From Bacillota bacterium (GTDB lineage Bacteria > Bacillota > Clostridia > Christensenellales > CAG-138): 23,764 bases of DNA. How positions within the stretch are numbered: the stretch's first letter is position 1; each line of letters opens with the position of its first letter. Below the pieces are notes generated by a model, which was not told the origin of the DNA, searched no databases, and was given only the letters and a program-made list of their open reading frames with translations. Shown one piece after another: positions 7,588 through 15,921 of this stretch. Position numbers and translations under genes: made by a program. The stretch spans positions 1-23,764 of the forward strand of contig JAEWMV010000102.1 of the NCBI GenBank assembly GCA_023393045.1. Reading direction: 5' to 3'.

Positions 7588-8762
7588 ATGTGAAACGATA
7601 TATCGCCAAAAGCATGCCCGAAGCGATGGAGGCCATACGCAGGGATCTGGGGCGGGACGCCATCATACTCAGCCAGAGGACGTTTCGCAAAAAAGGCCTC
7701 ATCGGCCTGCTGCAAAAGCGTCAGGTGGAGGTGATGGTGGCCTACGGCGCGCCCGAGCCGGAGCCTGCCGCGAAGCCGGCACGCTCCGCGGCCACGGCTG
7801 AGGAAACCGCCCCGGCCGCCGCGGCGAAGCCCGCCGCGCCCGCGCCGCAGGAGGAAAAGGTCACGCAGGAAGAGATCGCCCGCATGGCCAAGCAGCTTGC
7901 GGACATCAAGGAGATGGTCAGGTCCGCCGCCCAGCAGGAGGACAGGCTGGGCGCGCCCTCCGCGGAAGAGAAGATCGCCGACCCGCTCATGGAAAAGGTG
8001 ATACAGGCGCTCACGCAGCACGATGTGGATGAATCGATTGCCGCCCTTTTCGCGCAGCGCGCGTGGAAGGAGGCGGAGCACACCTACGAGAATCCGCAGC
8101 ATGTGCTGCGCAGGCTCATCGCCCAGCGCATCGGCATGCAGGAGACGGTGGAGTTCGCCAAGGACAAGCGCCACATCATACTCCTCGCAGGGCCCACGGG
8201 CAACGGCAAAACGACCACGCTGGTTAAAATCGCAGGGCTTTGCCTGTGCCGCCCGGGCGTCAAGGTGGGCCTCATCAACACGGATACCTATCGCATCGGC
8301 GCGTACGATCAGATACGCATCTATTCCGACATTCTGGAAATTCCCCTCAACACCGTCAACACGGTTGAGGAATTAAAGCGCGCGCTCGCGGAGCAGGCGG
8401 ACAGGGACATCATACTCATCGACACGGCGGGCAAAAACTCCTGGGACACGGTCTATCAGGACAGCCTCAAGATGATGATAGAGGCCGCACAGCCCGACGA
8501 AATCCTGCTCGTCATCAGCATCAACACCAGCCGCAGGGCCGTGCGCGAGATATTGGCAAACTACTCCTTCATCGGCAATTGCAAGCTCATCATCACCAAG
8601 CTGGACGAGGTGAGGGCTTGGGGGAATATACTCAACATCATGATCGCCTCCGGCCGCCCGCTCTCCTACGTGACCACGGGGCAGAGCGTGCCCGACGATA
8701 TCGAAAAGCCGGACGTGGAGAAAATCCTCGCGAGAATACTGCCGGAGAAAATAAGGCTATGA
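7584..8762 (+). CDS. flhF: Flagellar SRP-like GTPase FlhF
   Basis: FlhF is a signal-recognition-type GTPase that places the new flagellum at the membrane. It has three parts: an N-terminal B domain (residues 1-56), an Ala/Pro/Glu-rich linker (about 57-95), and the NG GTPase. GTPase motifs are visible: G1 GPTGNGKTTT at 203-212, DTYRIGAYDQ at 234-243, G3 DTAGK from 280, G4 TKLDE at 338-342, and GQSVPDDIE near the end. The G1 and G2 boxes differ slightly from the commoner GPTGVGKTTT and DTYRIAA, but the key Lys, Thr and Asp are kept. The 392 residues suit the family. It overlaps flhA and flhG by four bases each. Confidence 0.96.
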   Translation: MNVKRYIAKSMPEAMEAIRRDLGRDAIILSQRTFRKKGLIGLLQKRQVEVMVAYGAPEPEPAAKPARSAATAEETAPAAAAKPAAPAPQEEKVTQEEIARMAKQLADIKEMVRSAAQQEDRLGAPSAEEKIADPLMEKVIQALTQHDVDESIAALFAQRAWKEAEHTYENPQHVLRRLIAQRIGMQETVEFAKDKRHIILLAGPTGNGKTTTLVKIAGLCLCRPGVKVGLINTDTYRIGAYDQIRIYSDILEIPLNTVNTVEELKRALAEQADRDIILIDTAGKNSWDTVYQDSLKMMIEAAQPDEILLVISINTSRRAVREILANYSFIGNCKLIITKLDEVRAWGNILNIMIASGRPLSYVTTGQSVPDDIEKPDVEKILARILPEKIRL

Positions 8763-9574
8763 GCGACCAGGCGAGCAAATTGCGCGAAATGATGCAGATA
8801 AAGAAAAACGAAGACCTGCGCTTTCTCACCGTCACCGGGGGGAACAGCCCCGTGGGCAAAACCAGCATGGCGTTCAATCTGGCGGTGGTTTTGCAGGGCA
8901 TGGGCAAGCGGACCATGCTCGTGCGCGTGGACGCGAGGCCGCGGACGGAAATTGCCGCCTGCCGCGAAACGCTCGTCTACCTGCTTGAACACGACATTAT
9001 GCTCAAGGGCAAACAGAGCATGGATAGGGAGGGCGTCGCCCACATGCTCGGCGGCAGCCTCAGCGCGCTGCTGGAGATGGATTCCAAGCTCACATGCAGC
9101 GGCTTTGCACAGTTGAGCGAGCTTGCGGACGTGGTGATCTTCGAGGTGGAGCCCGGCAACGCGGAGCTTACGGCGCAGATGATAGGCGCCACGGGGCAGG
9201 CCGTGCTCGTGGTGAGCCCGCAGCAGACGCCGCTTATCGACTGCTACAGCATCGTCAAGTCAATGGATGAGCTGCGCATATCCAATGTGGACATCGCGCT
9301 TTTGCTCAACAAGGCGCCCGAAAGGGAGGCCGCGCGGCAGATACTGGAAAATTACGCCGGCACGCTCAACAGCAAAACGGGCATGGATGTCACATGGCTC
9401 GGCTGGGTTCCGCTCGATAGCTGCGTGGTGAAAGCGGACGAGATGCGCGCGCCCTTCGTGACGGCGTATCCGCAGTCCGCGGCGGCGCGCGCGATGATGG
9501 CGGTGGCGCACAGCTATATGAACATGCCGCAGCGAAGCTGCAGGCTGTTCGAGCAGGCGGAGCTGTTCAATTGA
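8759..9574 (+). CDS. flhG: FlhG (YlxH/FleN) MinD-like protein with degraded ATPase motifs
   Basis: FlhG is a MinD-type ATPase that limits flagellar number and switches on the FlhF GTPase. The ATG at 8759 overlaps the flhF stop, giving 271 residues. The N-terminus reads SDQASKLR, matching the DQAxxLR motif by which FlhG activates FlhF. The deviant Walker A is abnormal: GGNSPVGKTS at 27-36 keeps the P-loop Lys34 but has Asn29 where the family's signature Lys of KGGVGKT belongs. The usual IDTGAG switch II is replaced by IFEVEPGN near 127-134, with Glu129 at the Asp position. Asp58 of switch I (VDAR) remains. The C-terminal half (LLNKAP, VPLDSCVVKADEMRAPFVTAYP) is normal FlhG. ATP-driven dimerisation may therefore be lost or altered. 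Confidence 0.9.
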   Translation: MSDQASKLREMMQIKKNEDLRFLTVTGGNSPVGKTSMAFNLAVVLQGMGKRTMLVRVDARPRTEIAACRETLVYLLEHDIMLKGKQSMDREGVAHMLGGSLSALLEMDSKLTCSGFAQLSELADVVIFEVEPGNAELTAQMIGATGQAVLVVSPQQTPLIDCYSIVKSMDELRISNVDIALLLNKAPEREAARQILENYAGTLNSKTGMDVTWLGWVPLDSCVVKADEMRAPFVTAYPQSAAARAMMAVAHSYMNMPQRSCRLFEQAELFN

Positions 9575-9580
9575 GCAAGG

Positions 9581-9599
9581 GCCGCCGTGAAAAGGCGGC
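9581..9599 (+). terminator. Short GC hairpin between flhG and fliA
   Basis: GCCGCC (9581-9586) pairs with GGCGGC (9594-9599) around a 7-base loop, seven bases after the flhG stop. Only ATTTG follows, so termination would be weak. It may reduce readthrough into fliA. Confidence 0.25.
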
Positions 9600-9669
9600 G
9601 CGATTTGCGGCGGATCTGCGCGCGGCGTCATGAAAACGCGGCGCTCCGGCTTGGAAAGGCGGGTGTATC

Positions 9670-10425
9670 ATGAGTAAACCGGATACGGATGTTCAGGTGC
9701 TCTGGAAGGAGTACGCGCTCGACCCCGGCCCTGAAACGAAGAACAAGCTCGTGCTGCATTACCTTTATCTGGTAAAGAGCATCGTGTACAGGCTCATGCC
9801 CACCTACCGGGGCTACAGCGACTATGACGATCTGGTCAGCTGCGGCGTCGTGGGCCTTATGGACGCCATCGGCAAGTTCGACGCATCCCGCAAGGTGAAA
9901 TTCGAAAGCTACGCCGCGCTTCGCATACGCGGCGAAATCATCGACTATATCCGCAAGCAGGACTGGGCGCCCTACAGTTTAAGAAAAAAGGTCAAGGCGG
10001 TCACGGGCGCGTACGGAGAGCTTGAAATGGAGATGGGGCGCGCGCCCTCGGACGCGGAGGTGGCGGGGCGCCTTTCCATGGAGGAAAAGGAAGTGCAGGA
10101 CGTCATCAGCATCTCCTACGCGTTCAACCTGGTCTATTTCGAAGAAATGATCAACCAGACGCAGACGCTCGGGGACACCGTGCTCGACGGGGACAGCCCC
10201 CTCGAGGAAAAGGTTGAGGATCAGGAGATGGAGCGCCTTCTGGGCGCGTATATCGACACGCTGCCTGAGAAGGAGCGCCTCGTGATCACGCTTTATTACT
10301 ACGAGGAGCTCAAGCTCAAGGACATCGCGCGGCTGATGGATATGAGCGAATCGCGCATTTCCCAAATCCATTCCAAGGCCATCATAAAACTCAGGGCGAA
10401 AATGCAGTCCGTCATCAACGGTTAA
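9670..10425 (+). CDS. fliA: Flagellar sigma factor sigma-28 (FliA/SigD)
   Basis: This sigma factor directs RNA polymerase to late flagellar and motility promoters. The 251 residues contain region 2 (YDDLVSCGVVGLMDAIGKFD, residues 52-71, then ESYAALRIRGEIIDYIRKQDWAP), a region 3 stretch, and region 4 with the helix-turn-helix LKDIARLMDMSESRISQIHS at 216-235. Length and absence of an N-terminal region 1.1 mark it as sigma-28. GGAAAGGCGG precedes the ATG. Its gene follows flhG, as sigD does in Bacillus-type clusters. Its antagonist FlgM is encoded about 2 kb downstream, and candidate target promoters lie before flgF, before fliC and inside fliH. Confidence 0.95.
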   Translation: MSKPDTDVQVLWKEYALDPGPETKNKLVLHYLYLVKSIVYRLMPTYRGYSDYDDLVSCGVVGLMDAIGKFDASRKVKFESYAALRIRGEIIDYIRKQDWAPYSLRKKVKAVTGAYGELEMEMGRAPSDAEVAGRLSMEEKEVQDVISISYAFNLVYFEEMINQTQTLGDTVLDGDSPLEEKVEDQEMERLLGAYIDTLPEKERLVITLYYYEELKLKDIARLMDMSESRISQIHSKAIIKLRAKMQSVING

Positions 10426-10482
10426 ACTTTTCCGGGGCATATAAAACCGCGCCGTCATTTTATGGAAATTCGCGAAAATATT

Positions 10483-10509
10483 GAAGATTTGCCTTAACAA
10501 TCACGATAC
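10483..10509 (+). promoter_or_regulatory. Candidate sigma-28 promoter before flgF
   Basis: GAAGATTT at 10483-10490, eleven bases, then CACGATAC at 10502-10509. The arrangement is that of TAAAGTTT-N11-GCCGATAA. The -10 side shares the nine bases CGATACATA with the stronger fliC promoter on the other strand. The -35 is a weak match. A short stem (AAGCGG 10527-10532 with CCGCTT 10540-10545) lies just after it. The site would drive flgF-flgG and perhaps the genes to csrA. Confidence 0.4.
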
Positions 10510-10575
10510 ATAGAATTGAGGGAAATAAGCGGGATCAGACCGCTTTTCCACAAGGGCAAATTAAGGAGGCGCAGC

Positions 10576-11328
10576 ATGAACCGAGGCTTGTATATCGCCG
10601 CGACCGGCATGCTTACCCAGCGCAAGAAAATGAACGTGCTGGTCAACAACATCGCCAATGCCGACACGTACGGATATAAGAGCGACAAGCTGCTCACGCG
10701 CTCCTTTGAAGAGACGCTCCTGGAGCGCAGGGACGCGCTCGACGCCGCGGGCGCGGATACGCAAATCGGCCTCTTAGGCTCCGGCGTCCACATCGACGAG
10801 GTCGTCACCACATATCTGCAGGGCTCGTTGGATCAGACGGAACTTGCCACCGACCTTGCGATTACGGGCGAGGGCTTCTTCGCGGTGCAGACGCCCAACG
10901 GCATCCGCTATACGCGCAACGGCAACTTCACCATCAGCAACGGCAATCTCGTCACCGCGGAAGGATACACGGTGCTGGGCACCGGCGGCGGCGCGATCAA
11001 CGTGCAAAACGGCAATTTTACCGTTGCCTCCAACGGGGAGATCACCGTGGACGGCGCGGCGGCAGGCCAGCTCCAGATCGTCCGCTTTGCAAACACGGAC
11101 GCGCTCACCAAGGAAGGCAACTGCTACTTCGTCAACACGGGCGCGGCGCCCGCGGCGGATGAAGAGAGCACGGTTGTGCAGGGATATCTGGAAGTGTCTG
11201 ACGTGAACCTCGCGGATACGATGGTGGAGGTCATAAAGGTCACCCGGCTCTATGACACCAACCAGCGCATCCTGACGGCCATCGACGAAACGCTCCAGAA
11301 GGCCTGCAACGAAATCGGCAGAGTTTGA
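10576..11328 (+). CDS. flgF: Flagellar basal-body rod protein, FlgF/FlgG family (FlhO-like)
   Basis: This rod protein has the full family outline in 250 residues. The N-terminal helix MNRGLYIAATGMLTQRKKMN leads to VNNIANADTYGYK. A middle domain follows with LAITGEGFFAVQTPNG and IRYTRNGNFTIS, and the C-terminal helix has YLEVSDVNLADTMVEVIKVT. The ATG at 10576 is chosen because AAGGAGG lies eight bases upstream; 20 codons of open frame further upstream lack a site. It is followed 25 bases later by a second member of the same family. I assign it to FlgF (FlhO) and the next to FlgG (FlhP) by order and C-terminal sequence. The two names could be exchanged. Confidence 0.88.
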   Translation: MNRGLYIAATGMLTQRKKMNVLVNNIANADTYGYKSDKLLTRSFEETLLERRDALDAAGADTQIGLLGSGVHIDEVVTTYLQGSLDQTELATDLAITGEGFFAVQTPNGIRYTRNGNFTISNGNLVTAEGYTVLGTGGGAINVQNGNFTVASNGEITVDGAAAGQLQIVRFANTDALTKEGNCYFVNTGAAPAADEESTVVQGYLEVSDVNLADTMVEVIKVTRLYDTNQRILTAIDETLQKACNEIGRV

Positions 11329-11353
11329 TGTTTGAAATAAGGAGTTCCCTCTT

Positions 11354-12115
11354 ATGATGCAAGGGCTTTCCACAATTAAATCGGGACTGATCGGCCAGCA
11401 GCTTCGCATCGATACGATTGCGAACAACATGGCCAATATCAATACGGTGGGCTTTCGGGCCACTAGCGTGCGTTTTGCGGACACGCTCTACACCACCATG
11501 CAGCGCCCCGTGCAGCCGCAAAACGGGCTCGACCTCCAACTGGGCACGGGCGTGCTCGTCGCCTCCACGACGGGCTCCTTCATTCAGGGTCCGCTCATGA
11601 CCACCGGCAACGCGCTGGACCTCTCCCTCGACGGGGACGGCTTTTTCACCGTGGAAAACAACGGCGAGACCCAGTATACACGAAACGGCGCGTTCGGTAT
11701 TTCCGTAGAAAACGGCGCGCAGTATCTGGTGACGGAGCAAGGCTATTATGTGCTCAACGCCAACGGCGCCCGCATCACGATTCCCCAGCCCAACAGCGGG
11801 AATCTGGGCGTGGCGGCGGACGGCAGCCTCTCCTTTGACAATGCGGCGCCCTTCGCGACGCTTGGCATCGCCTCCTTCCCCAACAACGAGGGGCTGGAGC
11901 CCCGCGGCGGCGGCTGCTTTGCCGTGACCCAGGCTTCGGGCGAGGCGGATAAATCGCAGGCCGTCGTGCGCCAGGGCGCGCTGGAAAGCTCCAACGTGAA
12001 CCTTGTGCAGGAAATGACGCAGCTGATTCGCGCGCAGAAGTGCTACGCGCTCGCGGCCAGGGTCGTCAGCACGCTCGATGAGATGCAGGCTACGGCCAAC
12101 GATATGAGAAGATAA
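11354..12115 (+). CDS. flgG: Flagellar basal-body distal rod protein FlgG (FlhP-like)
   Basis: FlgG makes the distal rod, the drive shaft beneath the hook. The 253 residues carry the rod N-terminus (IKSGLIGQQLRIDTIANNMA followed by NINTVGFRATSV), the middle domain (LSLDGDGFFTVENNGETQYT, RNGAFGIS) and the C-terminal ALESSNVNLVQEMTQLIRAQ followed by KCYALAARVVSTLDEM. That C-terminus is typical of FlgG. AAGGAG lies about 11 bases before the first ATG, and a second ATG follows directly at 11357. It appears co-transcribed with flgF and with yvyF, 12 bases downstream. Confidence 0.92.
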   Translation: MMQGLSTIKSGLIGQQLRIDTIANNMANINTVGFRATSVRFADTLYTTMQRPVQPQNGLDLQLGTGVLVASTTGSFIQGPLMTTGNALDLSLDGDGFFTVENNGETQYTRNGAFGISVENGAQYLVTEQGYYVLNANGARITIPQPNSGNLGVAADGSLSFDNAAPFATLGIASFPNNEGLEPRGGGCFAVTQASGEADKSQAVVRQGALESSNVNLVQEMTQLIRAQKCYALAARVVSTLDEMQATANDMRR

Positions 12116-12127
12116 GGCGGACGCGCC

Positions 12128-12547
12128 ATGAAGATTAAGCAGTGCACGCAATGCAGGAACATCTTCCAGGCCTACGGGAACGAATCGGTCTGCCCGTCGT
12201 GCATGGAGAAAATGGACCAATATTTCGTGAAGGTGCGGGATTATCTCTACGAGCATCCCAACGCCGGCATCGTGGAGATCGTTGAAAAGACGGAGGTCGA
12301 GGAAAAGCATATACTCTCCTTCCTCAGGGAGGAAAGGCTTTCCCTCAAGGAGCCCACGGGCGCGCTCGTGTGCGCGAACTGCGGGGAGCCCATCAGGAAG
12401 GGGAAGTACTGCGAAAAGTGCCTGATCAGCATCAAGAAAGAGATCGACAGGGTCATCCCCGACGCGGCGGGCGAAAAGCGGGACTCCCTCAACAACAAGG
12501 ACAAGATGCACCTTCGCATGGGCGAATGGGTAAGACGCTACGATTGA
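12128..12547 (+). CDS. yvyF: YvyF-like flagellar operon zinc protein
   Basis: This 139-residue protein matches the small flagellar-operon family found next to flgM in Bacillus and Clostridia. It has two pairs of CxxC knuckles: C6/C9 with C22/C25, and C82/C85 with C95/C98. Between them is a helical segment (VRDYLYEHPNAGIVEIVEKT) that resembles a winged-helix or MerR-like fold. The tail is basic (MHLRMGEWVRRYD). It is expected to bind zinc, and a role in tuning motility gene expression has been suggested for the family, but its molecular task is not established. It lies directly before flgM, the arrangement seen in Bacillus. Confidence 0.88.
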   Translation: MKIKQCTQCRNIFQAYGNESVCPSCMEKMDQYFVKVRDYLYEHPNAGIVEIVEKTEVEEKHILSFLREERLSLKEPTGALVCANCGEPIRKGKYCEKCLISIKKEIDRVIPDAAGEKRDSLNNKDKMHLRMGEWVRRYD

Positions 12548-12581
12548 GCGGGCACAACGACAGGAAGAATGAGGTGATTTT

Positions 12582-12869
12582 ATGAAAATCAATTCGATTT
12601 ATCCGCAGAGCGCGATCGACGCCTACACCAGGACGCAGAACAAAACCGCGCCGGTGACGGAGAAAAAGCAGGCGGTCGATAAGGTTGAGCTCAATACGGA
12701 CGCGAAGATATTCTCCTCCTGCCTGAGGGCCGCGAAGGAGAGCATCAACGCCGACGCGCTTTCAAAGGAGCAGCGCGTGGAGGAGATCGCCAAGGCGCTC
12801 AAGGAAAACACGTATTCGGTCTCCGGGCGGGATGTCGCCAGGAAGCTCCTGGGCAAAGGCCTTAATTAA
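12582..12869 (+). CDS. flgM: Anti-sigma-28 factor FlgM
   Basis: FlgM binds FliA and blocks late transcription until it is exported through the completed hook-basal body. The 95 residues have the usual layout: a disordered polar N-terminus (MKINSIYPQSAIDAYTRTQN) and the sigma-binding helices in the C-terminal half (LSKEQRVEEIAKALKENTYS, then VSGRDVARKLLGK). The N-terminal MKIN and the final VSGxDVARKLL are family hallmarks. ATGAGGTGA lies before the ATG. Its place between yvyF and flgN matches Bacillus. Confidence 0.94.
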   Translation: MKINSIYPQSAIDAYTRTQNKTAPVTEKKQAVDKVELNTDAKIFSSCLRAAKESINADALSKEQRVEEIAKALKENTYSVSGRDVARKLLGKGLN

Positions 12870-12890
12870 GGGTAAGGGCGCGAGGTTTTT

Positions 12891-13394
12891 ATGGCAGGCG
12901 CGGCAGCACAACTCATAGCATGTTTGCAGCAGGAACGGGATGCTTACCAGCAGCTCCTGACGCTGTCCGCACAAAAGGAACCCGTCCTCGTCAAGGGGGA
13001 CGTCGCCTCTCTGGAAGAGCTCACGCGCAAGGAGCTCGACGTGCTGGAATCCCTTCGCGCGATGGAAAAGTGCAGGGCGAAGGAGGCGGACGCGCTCGCG
13101 CAACACTATGGGATCGCCGAGCAGCCGGTGAAGCTGCGCGCGCTCGCGGACGCGGCGCCGCTGGAAGACCGCCTGAAAATGCAGCTGATATCGCGCCAGC
13201 TTGAGCAAGTGCTTGACGAGCTGGCCGATTTGAATAAGAAGAACAAAAAGCTCATCGACATACAGCTTCGCTACTCCAACAGCTTCATCGATGCGCTCAC
13301 GGGGGAGGGCGCCGCCGCCACCACCTATAACGGAAGCGGCAACGTGCGGCCCAAGCAGAACAACCGGATCGGCCTCATCAACCAGAAAGCGTAG
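12891..13394 (+). CDS. flgN: FlgN-family flagellar export chaperone
   Basis: FlgN is the cytoplasmic chaperone that brings FlgK and FlgL to the export gate. The 167 residues form a long, mostly helical protein with Leu/Glu/Lys heptads (about 3-125), as expected for FlgN. A polar tail near 140-167 contains SGNVRPKQNNRIGLINQKA, which would be the flexible client- or FlhA-binding end. Sequence is poorly conserved in this family, so the name rests on length, helical pattern and position between flgM and flgK. The ribosome site is weak (GAGG). Confidence 0.88.
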   Translation: MAGAAAQLIACLQQERDAYQQLLTLSAQKEPVLVKGDVASLEELTRKELDVLESLRAMEKCRAKEADALAQHYGIAEQPVKLRALADAAPLEDRLKMQLISRQLEQVLDELADLNKKNKKLIDIQLRYSNSFIDALTGEGAAATTYNGSGNVRPKQNNRIGLINQKA

Positions 13395-13402
13395 GGACGG
13401 AT

Positions 13403-14893
13403 ATGAGCAGCAGCTTGTTTTACGGATTGGAAATAGCCCGGCGGGGCATTTACGCAAGCCAGACCGCGTTCAACGTGATCGGCCACAACGTGTCCAACGC
13501 CGATACGAAGGGCTATACCCGCCAGAGGGTGCTCACGGAGTCCATAGTCCCCTCCAACTCTGCCACGCGGTTTCTGCCCGTTGCGGGCGACAACGTCGGC
13601 GGCGGCGTGAACGTGGTGCGCATCGACCAGATGCGCGACGCGTTCCTCGATCGCGAGTTCCGCCGCGAGAACGCGGACATGGGCAAGTGGGAAATGCTCA
13701 CCGAGCAGATGGGCTATATCGAATCCATCCTGAACGAGACGGGGGACAGCGGCGTTTCCGCCATACTCACCGAGTTTTTTAAATCCCTGAGCAAGCTCTC
13801 GCAGAACCCCACCAGCGGCGAGCAGCGCACCGTCGTGCAGCAGAACGCCATCAACCTGACGGAGGCGTTCAACCATTACGCCAACCAGCTCACGCAGTCG
13901 CAGAGCACGTATAACGACAATGTGAAGGCCACGGTGGACGGCGTCAACAGCATCCTGGAGAACATCGCGACTTTCAACAGGCAGATCTTCACCTACGAGC
14001 TGAGCGGAAACGCGGCCAACGACCTTCGGGATAAGCGCAACCTGCTGCTGGACGAGCTTTCCTCCATCATTGAAATCGAGTATCATGAGGACGCGAGCGG
14101 GCGTCTGATCATCACCTCTCAGGGCGACGAGCTCGTCAACCACACCACCGCCAACACGCTGGAAACCACGGTGAACGCGACGACCGGGTTTTATGACATC
14201 TCCTACGAGGCTTCCGGAGATCCCTTCGTATTCGCAAGCGGCGAGCTTTCGGCTTATGTCCGCCTGAGGGACGGCGCCACCGCGGAAGATATGGGCATTC
14301 CGTTCATACTCAACAACTTAGACACATTGGCGCGCAGCCTCGCGCGTGAGTTCAACGCCATTAATTCGATTGGCTATACGATGCCGGACGGGTCGAATCC
14401 CTCCGTGACGGGCGTCAACTTCTTCGACGTGCCCGCAGGCGGGTATGGTGACATCACGGCCGCGAATTTCGCGCTTTCCGCCGAGCTTTTGGCAAGCGTC
14501 AACAATATCGCCTGCTCCAGCGTGGAAATTGATCCCACCAGCACAGACACCAGCTCGCAGACCGGCAATAACACAAGGGTGCTTGAAATGCTCGCGCTTC
14601 TCGACAGCAAGAGCCTGACCGACGTAGGCAGCTTTGAGGGTTTTCTCAACAGCATGATCGGCCGCGTGGCGATCGAGAGCGCAAATTGCGAGACGCGCTA
14701 CGAAGGCCAGCTTTCCGTGGCGCAAAACCTTGAAACGCGCAGGCAGTCCATCTCCAGCGTTTCTATCGACGAAGAGATGATCAACATGATCAAGACCCAG
14801 CACGCGTATGCCGCGGCCTCCAGGGTAATCACCGCCGTGGACGACGCGCTCGATGTGCTGATCAACAAAACCGGCATCGTCGGCCGCGGATAA
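13403..14893 (+). CDS. flgK: Flagellar hook-filament junction protein FlgK (HAP1)
   Basis: FlgK forms the first junction ring between hook and filament. The 496 residues include the N-terminal D0/D1 helices (LEIARRGIYASQTAFNVIGH, then NVSNADTKGYTRQRV) and AGDNVGGGVNVVRIDQMRDA. LGGELxAl-type spacing is replaced by ASGELSAYVRLRDG, and the C-terminal helices are VSIDEEMINMIKTQHAYAAA and SRVITAVDDALDVLINKTG. Both terminal coiled-coil partners are present and the gene appears intact. It follows flgN by 8 bases and precedes flgL by 32. Confidence 0.97.
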   Translation: MSSSLFYGLEIARRGIYASQTAFNVIGHNVSNADTKGYTRQRVLTESIVPSNSATRFLPVAGDNVGGGVNVVRIDQMRDAFLDREFRRENADMGKWEMLTEQMGYIESILNETGDSGVSAILTEFFKSLSKLSQNPTSGEQRTVVQQNAINLTEAFNHYANQLTQSQSTYNDNVKATVDGVNSILENIATFNRQIFTYELSGNAANDLRDKRNLLLDELSSIIEIEYHEDASGRLIITSQGDELVNHTTANTLETTVNATTGFYDISYEASGDPFVFASGELSAYVRLRDGATAEDMGIPFILNNLDTLARSLAREFNAINSIGYTMPDGSNPSVTGVNFFDVPAGGYGDITAANFALSAELLASVNNIACSSVEIDPTSTDTSSQTGNNTRVLEMLALLDSKSLTDVGSFEGFLNSMIGRVAIESANCETRYEGQLSVAQNLETRRQSISSVSIDEEMINMIKTQHAYAAASRVITAVDDALDVLINKTGIVGRG

Positions 14894-14925
14894 AACGGGG
14901 TCGGCGAAGGGGGAGGTAAGAACAT

Positions 14926-15858
14926 ATGCGCATCACCAATTCCATGATTTCCAGGAGCATGCTCATGGACCTGAACAACAATTTGCTCAGGCTCTCCGAC
15001 ATCGAGCGGCAGGTCACCACCGGCAAGCGCATCGCGAAGCTGTCGGACGACCCCATCGGCTCCATCACGAGCATACAGCTCAGATCCAAGCTCAACCGCA
15101 TCAGCCAGTATCAGGAAAACGTGCAATCCGCGCAGGAGTACCTCCAGCAGGTTGAGACCAACACCAACGAGATGAACTCCATCATCGTCTCCGCATACGA
15201 GTCGGCGATCAACCTTGCGAGCGATTATAATGAGAGCGACCGTGCGGCGGTTGCCGAAAAGATCGGCCAGTACCGGGATCATATCCTCGAGCTTGGCAAC
15301 GCCAGCTTCCTGGACACCTACATGTTCGGCGGGTATAACACTACGACGAGGCCGTTTTCTCTGGACGCGAGCGGGAAAATACTCTATAATGGAGTTGACA
15401 TGAGCAATGCGGCCGATCCCGATTTACTTGCGGAGGGCGGGGATACGCTCAAGTATGAGATCGGGATGGGGATGCGGGTCGAGGTTGGCTTCACGGGCGT
15501 CGACTTCATGGGCACGGGCGAGGACAATGTGTACAACCTGCTCAACGACCTGTACAACGCGCTCAAGGGAGATTCCTCGGCCGAGGAAATTTCCGCTTAT
15601 GCCGGAAAGCTTTTAGACGCGCAGGATCGCGTTTTAGCCAATCTGGCCGAAATCGGCGGAAGAACCAACAGGCTCGACTTGATGGAGGCCCGCTACGAGC
15701 AGGACACCCTCAACTTTAAAGAAATGCAGTCCAACAACGACGACATCGACATAACCGAGGCAATCGTCAACTTCTATGCGGCAAGAACCGTTTACTCCTA
15801 CGCGCTGCAGGTCGGCGCGCAGACGATGGATACCTCGCTGATCAACTTCCTTAAGTAA
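14926..15858 (+). CDS. flgL: Flagellar hook-filament junction protein FlgL (HAP3)
   Basis: FlgL makes the second junction ring, on which the filament grows. The 310 residues begin like flagellin-family proteins (MRITNSMISRSMLMDLNNN), with ERQVTTGKRIAKLSDDPIGS at about 27-46. The C-terminus has ITEAIVNFYAARTVYSYALQ and ends TSLINFLK. GGGGGAGG lies about nine bases before the ATG. The mid-domain is compact, as in Clostridia. It is transcribed with flgK and probably with fliW, 63 bases on. Confidence 0.96.
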   Translation: MRITNSMISRSMLMDLNNNLLRLSDIERQVTTGKRIAKLSDDPIGSITSIQLRSKLNRISQYQENVQSAQEYLQQVETNTNEMNSIIVSAYESAINLASDYNESDRAAVAEKIGQYRDHILELGNASFLDTYMFGGYNTTTRPFSLDASGKILYNGVDMSNAADPDLLAEGGDTLKYEIGMGMRVEVGFTGVDFMGTGEDNVYNLLNDLYNALKGDSSAEEISAYAGKLLDAQDRVLANLAEIGGRTNRLDLMEARYEQDTLNFKEMQSNNDDIDITEAIVNFYAARTVYSYALQVGAQTMDTSLINFLK

Positions 15859-15921
15859 GGGCTCGCCGGAGCGCATCCGGGCGTTTTGAACAATATTTGG
15901 ATGACGATGGAGAGGTAGCAC

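Noticed and set aside
11240..12592. 450-codon open frame on the minus strand
   Set aside because: It is antisense to flgG and yvyF, both well supported, and has no domain or ribosome site of note.
11400..13510. CGATAC at the starts of flgG and flgK as sigma-28 sites
   Set aside because: They lie in conserved coding sequence without a TAAA element at the right distance.
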